DNA of 64,000 nt. It comes from Leisingera sp. ANG59. GTDB lineage: Bacteria > Pseudomonadota > Alphaproteobacteria > Rhodobacterales > Rhodobacteraceae. The stretch's first letter is position 1, and each line of letters begins with the position of its first letter. Of this stretch, positions 37,468-47,729 are shown in pieces. The stretch covers positions 347,531 to 411,530 of the forward strand of contig NZ_WLCM01000004.1 of assembly GCF_013317235.1 (NCBI RefSeq), given 5' to 3'. The notes under the pieces were generated by a model, which worked only from the letters and a program-made list of their open reading frames with translations, ran no database searches and was not told the DNA's origin. The position numbers and the translations under genes were made by a program.

Positions 37468-37806
37468 TTACAGCGCCTCGAGGTTGGTTTCGCCGGTGCG
37501 CACCCGCACGGCCTGTTCCACATCCAGAACAAAAATCTTGCCGTCACCGATCTTGCCGGTGCGGGCGGTCTCGGCGATGGCGCTGACGGCCGCCTCGGCC
37601 TGATCCGCAGGCACCACCAGCTCCAGCTTCAGCTTCGGCACGAAATTCACTTCGTATTCCGCGCCGCGGTAGATTTCGGTGTGGCCGGCCTGGGCGCCAA
37701 AGCCCTTGATTTCGGTGACCATCAGCCCGCTCACGCCAAGACCGGTCAGCGCCTCGCGGACCTCGTCCAGCTTGAAGGGCTTGATGGCGGCAATGATCAG
37801 TTTCAT
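37468..37806 (-). CDS. glnK: Nitrogen regulatory PII protein GlnK
   Basis: 112 residues. It has the PII start MKLIIAAIKPFKLDEVREAL and the T-loop with Tyr51 in YRGAEYEVNF, the site of uridylylation. The C-terminal GKIGDGKIFVLDVEQAVRVRTGE matches the nucleotide-binding signature. It senses 2-oxoglutarate and ATP/ADP and blocks AmtB when nitrogen is plentiful. ATG 37806 excludes a 44-residue spurious extension. It is the first gene of the operon. Confidence 0.96.
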   Translation of the reverse strand: MKLIIAAIKPFKLDEVREALTGLGVSGLMVTEIKGFGAQAGHTEIYRGAEYEVNFVPKLKLELVVPADQAEAAVSAIAETARTGKIGDGKIFVLDVEQAVRVRTGETNLEAL

Positions 37807-37865
37807 CTCTGCATCCCTTAGTTTTCGCGCTGCCCCGGCCCCATGCCGATGCATTGTGCACCTGC

Positions 37866-37881
37866 AGCAAAACCGCCGCCC
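37866..37881 (-). promoter_or_regulatory. Possible sigma-54 promoter of glnK-amtB
   Basis: On the minus strand GGGCGGCGGTTTTGCT places GG and GC twelve bases apart with a TTGCT -12 box. It lies 60 bases upstream of glnK. The -24 box is imperfect (GGGC rather than TGGCAC). Nitrogen control of glnK through NtrC and sigma-54 is common knowledge for the family. Confidence 0.35.
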
Positions 37882-38078
37882 CGAGTCGTGCAAAGCCAGG
37901 GGCAGCAAGATTCCGCGCGTCTTTCTGCGAGCGCACAATAATTTTGCGCCTTTTGCCCGGTTCGCTTAAAAACCGGCCATCTGGCAAAGGGGGAAAGGTC
38001 CGGATTCTGCCCCCTCAACAATCCGGCGCGGGCAGGGTATGGTCCCCGGACAACGGGCAAACCGGGCAGGAACAGACG

Positions 38079-40292
38079 ATGGCTCAAGGATCCGGGCGCA
38101 AGCCCTTGGTGGCAGAGAAACGGTATTCGACAGGTGGCAAGGGCAAACCGGCCGCCAAGAAACCTGCGCGGAGGAAGCCCTCTTCCAAGGCTAAAAAGCC
38201 GGGCCTGCTGGGGCGGCTGTTCGGCCGCAAGAAGACCCGCACCAGGCCGGTGCGCAAGAAACGCGGCATGATCGGCTGGCTGCTGGCGCCCTTTGCCTTT
38301 GTGTTCCGGCTGGCCTGGGGCTTTACCTGGCGTGTCGGCATGGTTGCCTGCGGGCTGGTGGGCCTGGCGGTGGCCTTTCAGTATGCCCGCCTGCCGGATG
38401 TCTCAGCCTACCTGGACGGCCGCGCCCGCGGCTCCGTCACAATTCTGGACCGTGAGGGCGAGGTGTTTGCCTGGCGCGGCGACCAGTTCGGCGGCGTGGT
38501 GACGGCGGAGACGGTTTCGCCGCATCTGAAAAATGCCATTGTCGCGACCGAGGACAAGCGGTTCTACCGCCACTTCGGCCTGTCGCCGCGGGGCATCGCC
38601 AGCGCTGTGCGCATCAACCTGAACGAAGGCCGCGGGCCTCTGTCGGGCCATGGCGGCTCCACCATCACCCAGCAGGCGGCAAAACTGCTCTGCCTCGGCA
38701 AGGTCTACGACCCGGCTGAGTGGAAGAGCGAAAGCGCCTATGAGGCCGACTGCCGCAAGGGCTCGCTCTGGCGCAAGGGGACCGAGGCGATCTTTGCCCT
38801 GGCGATGGAAGCCAAATACACCAAGGACGAGATCCTCTCGATCTACATGAACCGCGCCTATATGGGCGGCGGCGCCTATGGCGCCGAGGCCGCGGCGCAG
38901 CGGTATTTCGGCAAATCCGCCAACCAGCTGAACCCGGCAGAGGGCGCGATGCTGGCGGGGCTGCTGACCGCTCCCTCGACGCTGGCGCCGACCAACAATC
39001 TGCAGCGCTCGCAGGACCGGGCCGCCACCGTTCTGCGGCTGATGCAGGAGCAGGGCTATCTGACCACGGCGGAGATGCAGAGGTATCAGGACAGTCCAGC
39101 AGAGCTGAGCGAAGCCGCGGCGGCGCGGGCAGGCGGCTATTTTGCCGACTGGGTGATGGACAGCATTCCGGACTTCCTGGGCGACCAGACCACCGAGGAT
39201 GTGGTGATCCGCTCCACCATGGATCAGCGCCTGCAGGCCGCCGCAGAAGAGGCGCTGAAGTACGTTTTTGAGAACAAGGTCCGCGAGGGCTCCAAGGCGC
39301 AGGCCGCGATTGTGGTGATGAGCGCCGATGGCGCGGTGCGCGCCATGGTGGGCGGGCGCAAGACCCGCGTGTCGGGTGTGTTCAACCGGGCCACCCAGGC
39401 GAAGCGGCAGACCGGGTCGGCGTTCAAGCCCTTTGTCTATGCCACCGCGCTTGAGCTTGGCTATTCGCCATATGACAGGGTGCTGGATGCAAAGTACTGC
39501 CTGAACATTCCCGGCTCCGGCCAGTGGTGCCCCGACAACTACACCCGCAAGTTCTATGGCGAGGTGACGCTGGCGCGCGCGCTGCGGGATTCGCTCAACG
39601 TGCCGGCGGTCAAGATCTCGGAGGCGGTGGGCCGCGACAAGGTGAGCCGGGTGGCCAAGGACTTTGGCATCGATAGCGATCTCGCGGCCGGGCCTGCGCT
39701 GGCGCTGGGCGCCTCGGAAAGCAGCCTGCTGGAGATGACCGGGGCCTATGCCGGCATCCTCAACGGCGGCTCCTCGGTGACGCCTTACGGGGTGACTGAG
39801 CTGAAGCTGGTCGAGGACAGCGACGCGCTGATGGGTGCCAGCGGCGGCATCGGCGAGCGGGTGATCCGCACCGAGGCGGCGCAGCAGCTGGTCTGGATGA
39901 TGGAGAAGGTGATTGCCGGCGGCACCGGCCAGCGGGCGCAGATCCCGGGCTGGCAGGCGGCGGGCAAATCCGGCACCACTTCGGCCGCCAAGGACGCCTG
40001 GTTCATCGGCTTCACCGCCGATTACGTTGCCGGTGTCTGGATGGGCTATGACGACAACACGCCGCTGTCGGGGGTGACCGGCGGCGGCCTGCCGGCCGAG
40101 ATCTGGCGCGAGACCATGGTGCGGGTGCATGAGGGGCTGGAGCCGAAGCCGCTGCCGATGCTGGAACCCGCTCCGATCGCACCGCCGCCTCAACAGCCCC
40201 GCCAAGAGCGCCGCCGCCGCCAGGGGCCGAACCTTGGCCAGGAACTGGGCCGTGCGGTCGACAGTATCCTGCGTGACATCCTGGGCAACTGA
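38079..40292 (+). CDS. Class A penicillin-binding protein (PBP1A family)
   Basis: A 737-residue bifunctional peptidoglycan glycosyltransferase/transpeptidase. A long basic N-terminal tail (to about 62) precedes one TM segment (FVFRLAWGFTWRVGMVACGLVGLAVAF). The GT51 motifs are ATEDKRFYRHFG and GGSTITQQAAK. Transpeptidase motifs are SAFK (in TGSAFKPFVYA), SLN (DSLNVPAVK) and KSGTT. The GT domain carries a Cys-containing insertion (LCLGKVYDPAEWKSESAYEADC). The tail is Pro/Arg-rich. ATG 38079 was chosen over the 75-residue extension. It is divergent from glnK. Confidence 0.93.
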   Translation: MAQGSGRKPLVAEKRYSTGGKGKPAAKKPARRKPSSKAKKPGLLGRLFGRKKTRTRPVRKKRGMIGWLLAPFAFVFRLAWGFTWRVGMVACGLVGLAVAFQYARLPDVSAYLDGRARGSVTILDREGEVFAWRGDQFGGVVTAETVSPHLKNAIVATEDKRFYRHFGLSPRGIASAVRINLNEGRGPLSGHGGSTITQQAAKLLCLGKVYDPAEWKSESAYEADCRKGSLWRKGTEAIFALAMEAKYTKDEILSIYMNRAYMGGGAYGAEAAAQRYFGKSANQLNPAEGAMLAGLLTAPSTLAPTNNLQRSQDRAATVLRLMQEQGYLTTAEMQRYQDSPAELSEAAAARAGGYFADWVMDSIPDFLGDQTTEDVVIRSTMDQRLQAAAEEALKYVFENKVREGSKAQAAIVVMSADGAVRAMVGGRKTRVSGVFNRATQAKRQTGSAFKPFVYATALELGYSPYDRVLDAKYCLNIPGSGQWCPDNYTRKFYGEVTLARALRDSLNVPAVKISEAVGRDKVSRVAKDFGIDSDLAAGPALALGASESSLLEMTGAYAGILNGGSSVTPYGVTELKLVEDSDALMGASGGIGERVIRTEAAQQLVWMMEKVIAGGTGQRAQIPGWQAAGKSGTTSAAKDAWFIGFTADYVAGVWMGYDDNTPLSGVTGGGLPAEIWRETMVRVHEGLEPKPLPMLEPAPIAPPPQQPRQERRRRQGPNLGQELGRAVDSILRDILGN

Positions 40293-40306
40293 CGGGATCA
40301 CCGGCT

Positions 40307-40376
40307 CGGGGCGCTCCCGTCCGGCGCCGCACCTGGGGGCGGCGTGCGCCCGGCCCGCCGGGCCGGGTGCCAGGGC
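40307..40376 (+). repeat. GC-rich structured element after the PBP gene
   Basis: GGCGC (40323-40327) with GCGCC (40346-40350), and CCCGGCCC against GGGCCGGG, form nested stems. The centre CACCTGGGGGCGGCG loosely recalls the CCCNGGGGGGCGG core of the repeats at 13999 and 17825. It could be a degenerate third member. No T-tract follows. Confidence 0.45.
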
Positions 40377-40459
40377 CCACATGAGCAAGGCATCTTTAAT
40401 GCTGCAGCAAAGGGCTGAAGTGCCGCGCAGCACCTGGAGCAGCAGGCACACTGCTTAAA

Positions 40460-40485
40460 AGAGAAGGCCCCCCGGAGGGAGCCTG
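40460..40485 (-). terminator. Terminator of the mlaA-mlaC operon
   Basis: On the minus strand GGCTCCC pairs with GGGGGGCC (with a G-T pair), followed by TTCTCTTTTAA. It lies 26 bases after the mlaC stop. Confidence 0.7.
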
Positions 40486-40510
40486 TCTCAATGCCCGGAA
40501 TGGTGCCGGT

Positions 40511-41107
40511 TCAGCTCAGGCGCTGCAGTTCGGCGATCAGCGCGTCAATGTCGCCCTTCTTGCTGTCCAGGATCGCGCCGATCTCGGTGCGTTCGGTCAG
40601 CAGCAGGTTCACACCCTCGATGAACATGTTGAAGAACAGGTCGCGGCCGGAGCGGTCCGACACAAGGAAGGTCACCTCAAACGGCGATTGGCCCTTGAGG
40701 TAGGCAATGGTGCTTACCTCATACCATTTCTTCACCTTCTTCACGCCCTTCACTTCCAGCTTGCCGCCGATGAATTCGCGGAACCGTTTGCCGTATTTGC
40801 GCGAGATGTAGCCCTGGAAGGCATTCGAGAATGCCTTCTTCTGGGCAGGGGAAGCACGGCGCCCATCGGCTCCCAGCGCATAGGCTGCGATATAGGACGT
40901 GTCGCTGTATTGCTGGAAGATCCGCTCGAAGTCCCGGAACATGGCGCTTTCGCTCTTGCCGGAGTCGATCACCCGGTTGATGTCGGCAACCAGGCGATTG
41001 ATTAATGTGCTGGCACTGCTTTCGGTCAGCGCCCACAGGGGCTGGGGTGCGGCTGTCAGTGCGGCAGCTCCGGCGCCGAGGCCGGTCAGGAATTTGCGGC
41101 GGTCCAT
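40511..41107 (-). CDS. mlaC: MlaC/Ttg2D-type phospholipid-binding periplasmic protein
   Basis: 198 residues. A twin-arginine signal (MDRRKFLTGLGAGAAALTAAPQPLWA) is seen; E. coli MlaC uses Sec, so the Tat signal is notable. The mature part matches the Mla periplasmic shuttle: FRDFERIFQQY, FSNAFQGYISRKYGKRF, and FLVSDRSGRDLFFNMFIEGVNLLLTERTEIGAIL. It carries phospholipids between the outer-membrane MlaA and an inner-membrane MlaFEDB complex that is not encoded in this window. ATG 41107 lies two bases past the mlaA stop, with AAGGA ahead. Confidence 0.88.
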   Translation of the reverse strand: MDRRKFLTGLGAGAAALTAAPQPLWALTESSASTLINRLVADINRVIDSGKSESAMFRDFERIFQQYSDTSYIAAYALGADGRRASPAQKKAFSNAFQGYISRKYGKRFREFIGGKLEVKGVKKVKKWYEVSTIAYLKGQSPFEVTFLVSDRSGRDLFFNMFIEGVNLLLTERTEIGAILDSKKGDIDALIAELQRLS

Positions 41108-41109
41108 AT

Positions 41110-41871
41110 TCAAAATCCTTCAGTGTTCAGTTCGAACGGATCGATTTCCTTGATTTCCTTTGCATCCCCCAGCTGGAACCGGCGGTTCTGCAGGTAGATC
41201 AGCCGCGACTGCGCATAGCTGTCGGCGCTCTCGTAGAGAATCGAGTCGATTGTGTCGGAATAGTTGCCACGATCGCCCATGCGGCGCACGATCTCGGCGT
41301 AGATGGTTATATTGTCGGCAGTATTCTGCTCGACATGGCCCAAGGGGTTGGTGAAGAAATCAACCGCTACCCCCACAGCGTCGCGGCTGGTGGACGGGCC
41401 AAGCAGCGGCAGCTCCACATAGGCGCCCTCGCCGACGCCCCATTTGTGCAGCGTTTCGCCAAAATCGGTATCGACCGCAGGCACCTTGAACTCAGTGGCG
41501 GGGTCAGCCAAGCCCCCAAACCCCACGGTCGAATTGATCACGAAACGCGAAAAAGCATTGCCCGCCGTTTTCAGATCGCCCTGCAGCAGCGCGTTGACCA
41601 TCTGGCCGGGCATCGACAGGTTTTCAGCGAAGTAAGAGAAGCTGGTGACCATCGGCGCGGGGACAATCGCCACATAGCCCTTGGACGCAGGGCGGAAGGC
41701 GAGCCGGTCGACACCACGGTTGAAGGCGTGAATGGTCCGGTTCGTCCGCTCATAAGGGTCGAACACTTCGCCGGAGGCGCGCGCAACCGGATCCTGGGTG
41801 GCGCAGCCAGCGGCAAAGGCGGCCAAAATCAGCGCAGGTAAAAATTTAAGCGGTCGCAACATCAAGGGCAT
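41110..41871 (-). CDS. mlaA: MlaA (VacJ) outer-membrane lipoprotein
   Basis: 253 residues with a lipoprotein signal ending AAFAAGC. It contains FDPYERTNRTIHAFNRGVDR, the VacJ signature, and FVINSTVGFGGLADPATEF with TDFGETLHKWGVGEGAYVELPLLGPSTSRDAVG. It removes mislocalised phospholipids from the outer leaflet and hands them to MlaC. Starts are ATG 41871 or 41862; neither has a strong ribosome-binding site. It is coupled to mlaC. Confidence 0.93.
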   Translation of the reverse strand: MPLMLRPLKFLPALILAAFAAGCATQDPVARASGEVFDPYERTNRTIHAFNRGVDRLAFRPASKGYVAIVPAPMVTSFSYFAENLSMPGQMVNALLQGDLKTAGNAFSRFVINSTVGFGGLADPATEFKVPAVDTDFGETLHKWGVGEGAYVELPLLGPSTSRDAVGVAVDFFTNPLGHVEQNTADNITIYAEIVRRMGDRGNYSDTIDSILYESADSYAQSRLIYLQNRRFQLGDAKEIKEIDPFELNTEGF

Positions 41872-42033
41872 TCGGATAAGTGTCCAATTGGAACTGGAAC
41901 GGGCGCATTGGAGGGCAAATAAGGGGTCTTGCGCCGTATTCCAGTCTGATTACATTTTTTTGCCTGGCCATGCCACAACTGGTACAATTCCAGCCCTGAC
42001 TTGAAGCTATCGAACCACTATTGCAGTCTGAGC

Positions 42034-43767
42034 ATGAATAAAACCCTTTACAAAAACGGATATGAGGAACTGCGGCAGGTGCGGCGGCAAAGCCGCGGCC
42101 TGTACTGGTTCACCGGGGTCTTCAGCTTCTTCGTGAACTTGCTGATGCTGACCGGCCCGCTGTACATGATGCAGGTCTATGACAGGGTGCTGGGCAGCCG
42201 GTCGGAGGCAACGCTGCTGGCGCTCTCGCTGCTGGTGGTGTTCCTCTACGGCATGATGGGGCTGCTGGATTATGCCCGTGGGCGGATCATGGCGCGGGTG
42301 GGCGCGCGGTTCCAGGCGGCGCTGGACAAGCGGGTGTTTGACGCAATGATCCGCCGTTCGGCGGTGGCGCAGGATCCGGTGGCGCAGACCGGCCTGTCCG
42401 ACCTGGAGGCCGTCCAGCGGCTGATTGCCTCGCCGGTGCTGACCGCGGCGTTTGATCTGCCGTGGACGCCGGTGTTTCTCGCGGGGATCGCGTTGTTCCA
42501 CCCCTGGCTGGGATTGCTGGCGCTGGCTGGCGGTGCGGTGCTGGTGGTGATTGCGCTGTTGAACCAGATGTTCACCCGGCTGCCCCAGCAGAAGGCGAGC
42601 ATGACCGGCCACAAGGCCAATCTGATGTCCGAGGAGATCCGCAACGAGGCGGAGATGATCCAGTCGATGGGCATGCGCGGCGCCTCGTTCGAGCGCTGGA
42701 AACAGGCCCGCGATGCGGCGCTGGCCGACAGCGTGACGGCCAATGACACCGGCGGCGGATTCACCACTTTGACCAAGACGCTGCGGCTGTTCCTGCAATC
42801 GGCGATGCTGGGGCTGGGCGCCTATCTGGTGCTGCAGAACCAGGTGACGCCGGGTGCCATGATCGCAGGCTCTATCCTGATGGGCCGGGCGCTGGCGCCG
42901 ATAGAACTGGGGCTGGGCCAATGGGGGCTAGTGCAGCGGGCGCTGAAGGGCTGGCACAATCTGGCGGAGCTGCTGGACAAGGTGCCGGAGGAGGATGCGC
43001 GCACCGCGCTGCCCAAGCCGAAGGCGCTCTTGGAAGTGCAGGGGCTGGCGGTGGTGCCGCCGGGCAGCAACACGCCGCTGCTGCGCAACGTAAATTTCCG
43101 GGTGCAGCCGGGCCAGGCGATCGGGGTGATCGGGCCGTCGGGATCGGGGAAGTCGACCCTGGCACGTGCCTTGACCGGGGTCTGGCGGCCTGCAGCCGGG
43201 TCTGTCCGGCTGGACGGCGCGTCGCTGGATCAGTACGCACCGGATGTGCTGGGCGGCCATATCGGTTACCTGCCGCAGCGGGTGCAAGTATTTGACGGCA
43301 CCATCGCCCAGAACATCGCCCGCCTCAATCAGCAGCCTGACGCAGAGAAAGTGGTGGAGGCGGCCCGTAAGGCCGCCGCGCATGAGATGATCCTGAAATT
43401 GCCCGATGGCTATGACACCCGTGTCAACGCCACCGGCGGGCGGCTGTCGGGCGGCCAGATGCAGCGGGTCGGGCTGGCCCGCGCGCTGTTCGACGATCCG
43501 GTGATCGTGATCCTGGATGAGCCGAACTCCAACCTCGACAACGAGGGCTCGATCGCGCTGAATCAGGCGATCAAGCAGATCAAGGCGGAGGGACGCTCGG
43601 TTCTGATCATGGCGCACCGTCCGGCGGCGATCCAGGAATGCGATATGCTGCTGGTGATCGACAAGGGCACTCAGACTGCTTTTGGCCCCAAAGACAAGGT
43701 GCTGCAGGAAATGGTCGCCAACCACCAGAACATCCGCCAGGCCACTGGCACGGGAGGCGTGCGATGA
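42034..43767 (+). CDS. Type I secretion ABC transporter, PrtD-like permease/ATPase
   Basis: 577 residues. An N-terminal ABC transmembrane domain (about 25-310) is followed by an ATPase. Walker A is GPSGSGKST near residue 369, the signature is [15 protein letters not shown], and Walker B is [13 protein letters not shown], with His-switch in IMAHRP. It lacks an N-terminal C39-like domain, as in PrtD/HasD. ATG 42034 is used; TTG 42001 is the only upstream alternative. It overlaps the adaptor gene (ATGA). No RTX substrate or outer-membrane factor gene is nearby. Confidence 0.92.
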   Translation: MNKTLYKNGYEELRQVRRQSRGLYWFTGVFSFFVNLLMLTGPLYMMQVYDRVLGSRSEATLLALSLLVVFLYGMMGLLDYARGRIMARVGARFQAALDKRVFDAMIRRSAVAQDPVAQTGLSDLEAVQRLIASPVLTAAFDLPWTPVFLAGIALFHPWLGLLALAGGAVLVVIALLNQMFTRLPQQKASMTGHKANLMSEEIRNEAEMIQSMGMRGASFERWKQARDAALADSVTANDTGGGFTTLTKTLRLFLQSAMLGLGAYLVLQNQVTPGAMIAGSILMGRALAPIELGLGQWGLVQRALKGWHNLAELLDKVPEEDARTALPKPKALLEVQGLAVVPPGSNTPLLRNVNFRVQPGQAIGVIGPSGSGKSTLARALTGVWRPAAGSVRLDGASLDQYAPDVLGGHIGYLPQRVQVFDGTIAQNIARLNQQPDAEKVVEAARKAAAHEMILKLPDGYDTRVNATGGRLSGGQMQRVGLARALFDDPVIVILDEPNSNLDNEGSIALNQAIKQIKAEGRSVLIMAHRPAAIQECDMLLVIDKGTQTAFGPKDKVLQEMVANHQNIRQATGTGGVR

Positions 43768-45068
43768 GCGTGGAAAGCAACTGGCCCGCGCGGCGGCCGC
43801 TGATGATTGGTGTGATTGCCCTTCTTGTGCTGGTGGGCGGCTTCGGCTCCTGGTCGGTGCTGTCGTCGATATCCGGCGCCGTGGTGGCAACGGGGCGTAT
43901 TGAGGTCGACCGCAACCGGCAGGTGGTGCAGCATCTGGATGGCGGCATTGTTGACGAAATCCTGGTGGATGAGGGCGATACGGTTGCCGAAGGAGATACC
44001 CTGATCCGGCTGGATGCCAACGAGCTGACGTCGCAGCTGGTGATCGTGGAAGGCCAGCTGTTCGAGCTAATGGCGCGGCGCGGCCGGCTGGAGGCGGAAC
44101 GGGACGAAGCGGCGGAGGTGACCTTTGATCCCGAGCTGCTGAAGGCGGCTGAAACCCAGTTGGAGGTGAAGGATCTGGTCGAAGGCCAGCGGCGCTTGTT
44201 TCAGGCCCGCAGGGACACCACCGCACGTGAGATTGAGCAGCTTGAGAAACGCCGGGCGCAGATCCAGGAGCAGATCCGCGGGATCCAGGCGCAGCAGAAA
44301 TCCATGAAGGTGCAGCTGGATCTGATCGGTGAGGAACTGGGCAACCAGCAATCGCTCTTGGACCGCGGTCTGGCACAGGCGGCCACCGTTCTGAACCTGC
44401 GCCGCACGCAGGCCAGCTTGGACGGCCAGCTGGGAGAACTGGTAGCGGCCGAGGCACAGGCAGAGGGGCGGATCACCGAAATCGACATCGAGATCCTGAA
44501 GCTGGGCACCGGCCAGCGTGAGGAGGCGATCACCCGATTGCGCGACCTGCGCTACCAGGAGCTGGAGCTGGCGGAGACCCGCCGCTCCCTGCAGCAGCGG
44601 CTGGCGCGGCTGGACATCACCGCACCGGTCTCGGGTGTTGTCTACGGGCTGCAGGTGCAGACCCCGCGCTCGGTGATCCGGCCGGCCGACCCTGTGCTGT
44701 ATCTGGTGCCGCAGGACCGGCCGCTGGTGATTGCAGCACAGGTTGCGCCAACTGACATCGATCAACTGTTCACCGGGCAGGAAGTGACCTTGCGGTTCTC
44801 GGCTCTGGACCAGCGCTCGACACCGGAGCTGTTCGGCCGCGTGACCCAGGTCTCCGCGGATGCGTTTGAGGACCAGGGCAGCGGCATTTCTTATTACCGG
44901 GCCGAGATTGAGCTCAACCCCGGAGAGCAAGGCCGCCTGCCAGCGGGCACGGTGCTGATTCCGGGGATGCCGGTGGAAAGCTACATCCGCACCGCCGACC
45001 GCTCGCCGCTGGGCTATCTGGTCAAGCCGCTGGCGGATTACTTCAACAAAGCCTTCCGTGAAAGCTGA
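43764..45068 (+). CDS. HlyD/PrtE-family type I secretion adaptor
   Basis: 434 residues. One N-terminal TM segment ([22 protein letters not shown]) precedes the lipoyl half [22 protein letters not shown] long coiled-coil hairpin follows (about 90-285), then [17 protein letters not shown] completes the lipoyl domain, with a C-terminal beta-barrel. It links the ABC transporter to an outer-membrane tunnel. Its start overlaps the transporter stop by four bases. Confidence 0.92.
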   Translation: MSVESNWPARRPLMIGVIALLVLVGGFGSWSVLSSISGAVVATGRIEVDRNRQVVQHLDGGIVDEILVDEGDTVAEGDTLIRLDANELTSQLVIVEGQLFELMARRGRLEAERDEAAEVTFDPELLKAAETQLEVKDLVEGQRRLFQARRDTTAREIEQLEKRRAQIQEQIRGIQAQQKSMKVQLDLIGEELGNQQSLLDRGLAQAATVLNLRRTQASLDGQLGELVAAEAQAEGRITEIDIEILKLGTGQREEAITRLRDLRYQELELAETRRSLQQRLARLDITAPVSGVVYGLQVQTPRSVIRPADPVLYLVPQDRPLVIAAQVAPTDIDQLFTGQEVTLRFSALDQRSTPELFGRVTQVSADAFEDQGSGISYYRAEIELNPGEQGRLPAGTVLIPGMPVESYIRTADRSPLGYLVKPLADYFNKAFRES

Positions 45069-45265
45069 GGCGGCAGCCGGAAATCCGCACGAATTCCGGC
45101 CGTGGACAAACCGGTTTCCATGGACGTTTCCCTTGCAGGGAAACGGTTTGGTGCTGGCTGCCGCGCTTGACGGCGGAAAGCCTCGCCATGGCATCGCATT
45201 TTCCCTTTCCGAAACCTGCCGTGGCGGGTAGCGTCCCGGCAATTGAAGACTCGGAGGAATGTGCC

Positions 45266-45724
45266 ATGAGCATCGAAGCAAAACTGAAAGAGCTGGGTGT
45301 GACCCTGCCTGACGCGCCGGCACCGGCCGCCAACTATGTGCCTTATGTCGTAGCTGGTGACATGGTCTATATCTCCGGCCAGATTTCGGCGGATGAAAAC
45401 GGGCTGATCACCGGCACCTTGGGTGCTGACATGGACGTTGATGCAGGCCAGGCCGCTGCCAAGCGTTGCGCGATCGCGCTGCTGGCACAGCTGAAGGCCG
45501 CCTGCGGCGGCGATCTGGAGCGTCTGGTACGCGTCGTGAAACTGGGCGCCTTTGTCAATTCGACCGCCGATTTCACGCAGCAGCCGCAGGTGGTGAACGG
45601 CGCCTCCGACTTCCTGGTCGAAGCGCTGGGCGACATCGGCCGCCATGCGCGGTCCGCCGTCAGCTCGCCCTCGCTGCCGCTGGGCGTTGCGGTTGAAATC
45701 GACGGGGTGTTCCAGATCAAATGA
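45266..45724 (+). CDS. RidA family protein (YjgF/YER057c/UK114)
   Basis: 152 residues, the longer RidA subgroup. It shows YVVAGDMVYISGQISADENG and VVKLGAFVNSTADFTQQPQVVNGASDF, and ends with HARSAVSSPSLPLGVAVEIDGVFQ containing the conserved Arg of RidA enzymes. It deaminates reactive enamine/imine intermediates. ATG 45266 follows GGAGGAA. It overlaps the phosphodiesterase gene by four bases. Confidence 0.9.
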   Translation: MSIEAKLKELGVTLPDAPAPAANYVPYVVAGDMVYISGQISADENGLITGTLGADMDVDAGQAAAKRCAIALLAQLKAACGGDLERLVRVVKLGAFVNSTADFTQQPQVVNGASDFLVEALGDIGRHARSAVSSPSLPLGVAVEIDGVFQIK

Positions 45725-46494
45725 CGCCGCCCCTGCCTGCCGCATTCCTGACCGTCCCGCTGGCCCACCGCGCGTTGCATGATGTTGCAGACGGGCGTCC
45801 GGAGAACAGCCGGGCTGCTGTCCGTGCAGCAATTGCGGCAGGCTACGGGATCGAGATCGACCTGCAGCTGTCCAAGGACGGCTGCGCCATGGTTTTTCAC
45901 GACTATGACCTGGACCGGCTGGCCGAAGGCTCCGGTCCGGTCCGCGCGCTGACGCGCGAGGAGCTGCGCGCCGTTCCGCTCAAGGGCGGGGACGGCGAAG
46001 GCATCCCTGATCTTGGGGAAGTCCTGGAGCTTGTTGCAGGACAGGTGCCGCTGCTGATCGAACTGAAGGACCAGCACGGCGAAATGGGTCTTACCGGCGG
46101 TGTGCTGGAACAGGCCACGGTTGACGCGCTCTGCGGCTACGACGGTCCGGTGGCGCTGATGTCCTTCAACCCCAATTCCGTGGCGGAGCTGGCCCGGCTG
46201 GCGCCGGACACCGCGCGCGGCATCACCACCAGCGCCTATGACCCGTCCGAATGGCCGGAGCTGCCCAAGGCGGTTTGCGATGACCTTCGCGCCATTCCGG
46301 ATTTTGACCGCAGCGGGTCCAGCTTTATCAGCCACGAGGCCGGCGATCTGGCGCGCCCGCGGGTACAGGCGCTGCGCAGCGCCGGAGTGCCGGTTCTGTG
46401 CTGGACCATCAGATCACCCGCCGAGGAAACCGCGGCGCGGGCCTTTGCCGACAATGTGACATTTGAACAGTACCTTTCGCCGCTAACATCTTGA
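45721..46494 (+). CDS. Glycerophosphodiester phosphodiesterase
   Basis: 257 residues of the GDPD TIM-barrel family. It has the HR...PENS start (LAHRALHDVADGRPENS), the metal-binding EIDLQLSKDG and FHD pair, and LLIELKDQ. The C-terminal VPVLCWTIRSPAE is typical. It cleaves deacylated phospholipid head groups to glycerol-3-phosphate and alcohol. No signal peptide is seen, so it is cytoplasmic. Overlaps with ridA and the near position of the FemAB-like gene indicate one operon. Confidence 0.9.
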   Translation: MTPPLPAAFLTVPLAHRALHDVADGRPENSRAAVRAAIAAGYGIEIDLQLSKDGCAMVFHDYDLDRLAEGSGPVRALTREELRAVPLKGGDGEGIPDLGEVLELVAGQVPLLIELKDQHGEMGLTGGVLEQATVDALCGYDGPVALMSFNPNSVAELARLAPDTARGITTSAYDPSEWPELPKAVCDDLRAIPDFDRSGSSFISHEAGDLARPRVQALRSAGVPVLCWTIRSPAEETAARAFADNVTFEQYLSPLTS

Positions 46495-46541
46495 TCGCTT
46501 TGGCCCGCACCCCACATCTTGAAGCGGTGCGGAGGAATTGC

Positions 46542-47729
46542 ATGGCTCAGGCGCATATCGACATCCGGGTGCTGGCGTCGCTGTCGCAGATCACGGCAGA
46601 GGACTGGGACGCCTGCGCCTGTCCCGAAGCCGCGGACGGCGGACGTCCGCTGGATCCCTTCACCACGCACCGGTTCTTGAGCGCACTGGAAGACAGCGGC
46701 TCAGTCGGGCCGGGCACCGGCTGGCAGCCGCAGTATCTGACGGCCTATCAGGAGGGGCAGCTGATTGCTTGTGCCCCGCTCTATGCCAAGGGGCACAGCC
46801 AGGGCGAATACATCTTCGACCACAACTGGGCGCATGCCTATGAGCAGGCGGGGGGGCACTATTACCCCAAGCTGCAGATCGCGGTGCCCTTCACCCCGGC
46901 CACAGGCCGCCGGTTCCTGGTGCGCCCGGGATTTGATGGCATTGGCCATTCGGCGCTGCTGCAGGGTGCGGTGCAGCTGGCAGCTGACAACAACCTGTCG
47001 TCGCTGCATGTGACCTTCTGCACCCAGGATGAAGCGCGGCTGGGCGAGGAGATGGGCCTGATGCTGCGCACCACGCAGCAGTTCCACTGGCAGAACGACG
47101 GCTACGCCGATTTCGAGGCCTTCATGCGGGCTCTGTCCTCGCGCAAGCGCAAGAACATACGCAAGGAGCGGATGCAGGCCCAGTGCTTTGGCGGCGACAT
47201 TCGCGCCTTTCGCGGCGATGAGCTGCGCCCGGAGCATTGGGATGCCTTCTGGGAGTTCTACCAGGACACCGGCGCGCGCAAATGGGGCTCGCCCTATCTG
47301 ACCCGGCAGTTCTTTGACATTGCCCACCGGACGATGGCCGATGACATCGCGCTGATTCTGGCGGAGCGCAGCGGGCGCTACGTCGCCGGAGCGCTGAATT
47401 TCATCGGCCGCAAAACGCTTTACGGCCGTTACTGGGGATGCGTTGAACAGCACCCCTGCCTGCATTTCGAGTTGTGCTATTATCAGGCCATAGAGCTGGC
47501 GATTGCCCTGGGGCTTGACCGGGCAGAAGCCGGCGCACAGGGTGAACACAAGCTGGCACGCGGCTACATGCCGTGCCAGACACACAGCTTGCACTGGATC
47601 GGCGATCCCGGGTTTGCCGGGGCCGTCGGACGCTACCTTGAGGCTGAGCGGGCCGCCACCGAGGAAGAGATCGAAATCCTGACCGACTACGGCCCGTTCC
47701 GCAAAGCCCATGTGGAGGAACAAGAATGA
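46542..47729 (+). CDS. GNAT/FemAB-like protein (peptidogalycan-biosynthesis type)
   Basis: 395 residues matching the COG3146-like proteins with two GNAT-like domains. It shows [56 protein letters not shown], and a C-terminal [23 protein letters not shown] 46542 follows GGAGGAA. The function is uncertain; the family name comes from distant FemAB similarity. It overlaps phhB by four bases. Confidence 0.85.
   Translation: MAQAHIDIRVLASLSQITAEDWDACACPEAADGGRPLDPFTTHRFLSALEDSGSVGPGTGWQPQYLTAYQEGQLIACAPLYAKGHSQGEYIFDHNWAHAYEQAGGHYYPKLQIAVPFTPATGRRFLVRPGFDGIGHSALLQGAVQLAADNNLSSLHVTFCTQDEARLGEEMGLMLRTTQQFHWQNDGYADFEAFMRALSSRKRKNIRKERMQAQCFGGDIRAFRGDELRPEHWDAFWEFYQDTGARKWGSPYLTRQFFDIAHRTMADDIALILAERSGRYVAGALNFIGRKTLYGRYWGCVEQHPCLHFELCYYQAIELAIALGLDRAEAGAQGEHKLARGYMPCQTHSLHWIGDPGFAGAVGRYLEAERAATEEEIEILTDYGPFRKAHVEEQE

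Noticed and set aside
38403..40451. 682-residue minus-strand open frame opposite the PBP1A gene
   Set aside because: Shadow of a bifunctional PBP with all catalytic motifs intact on the plus strand.
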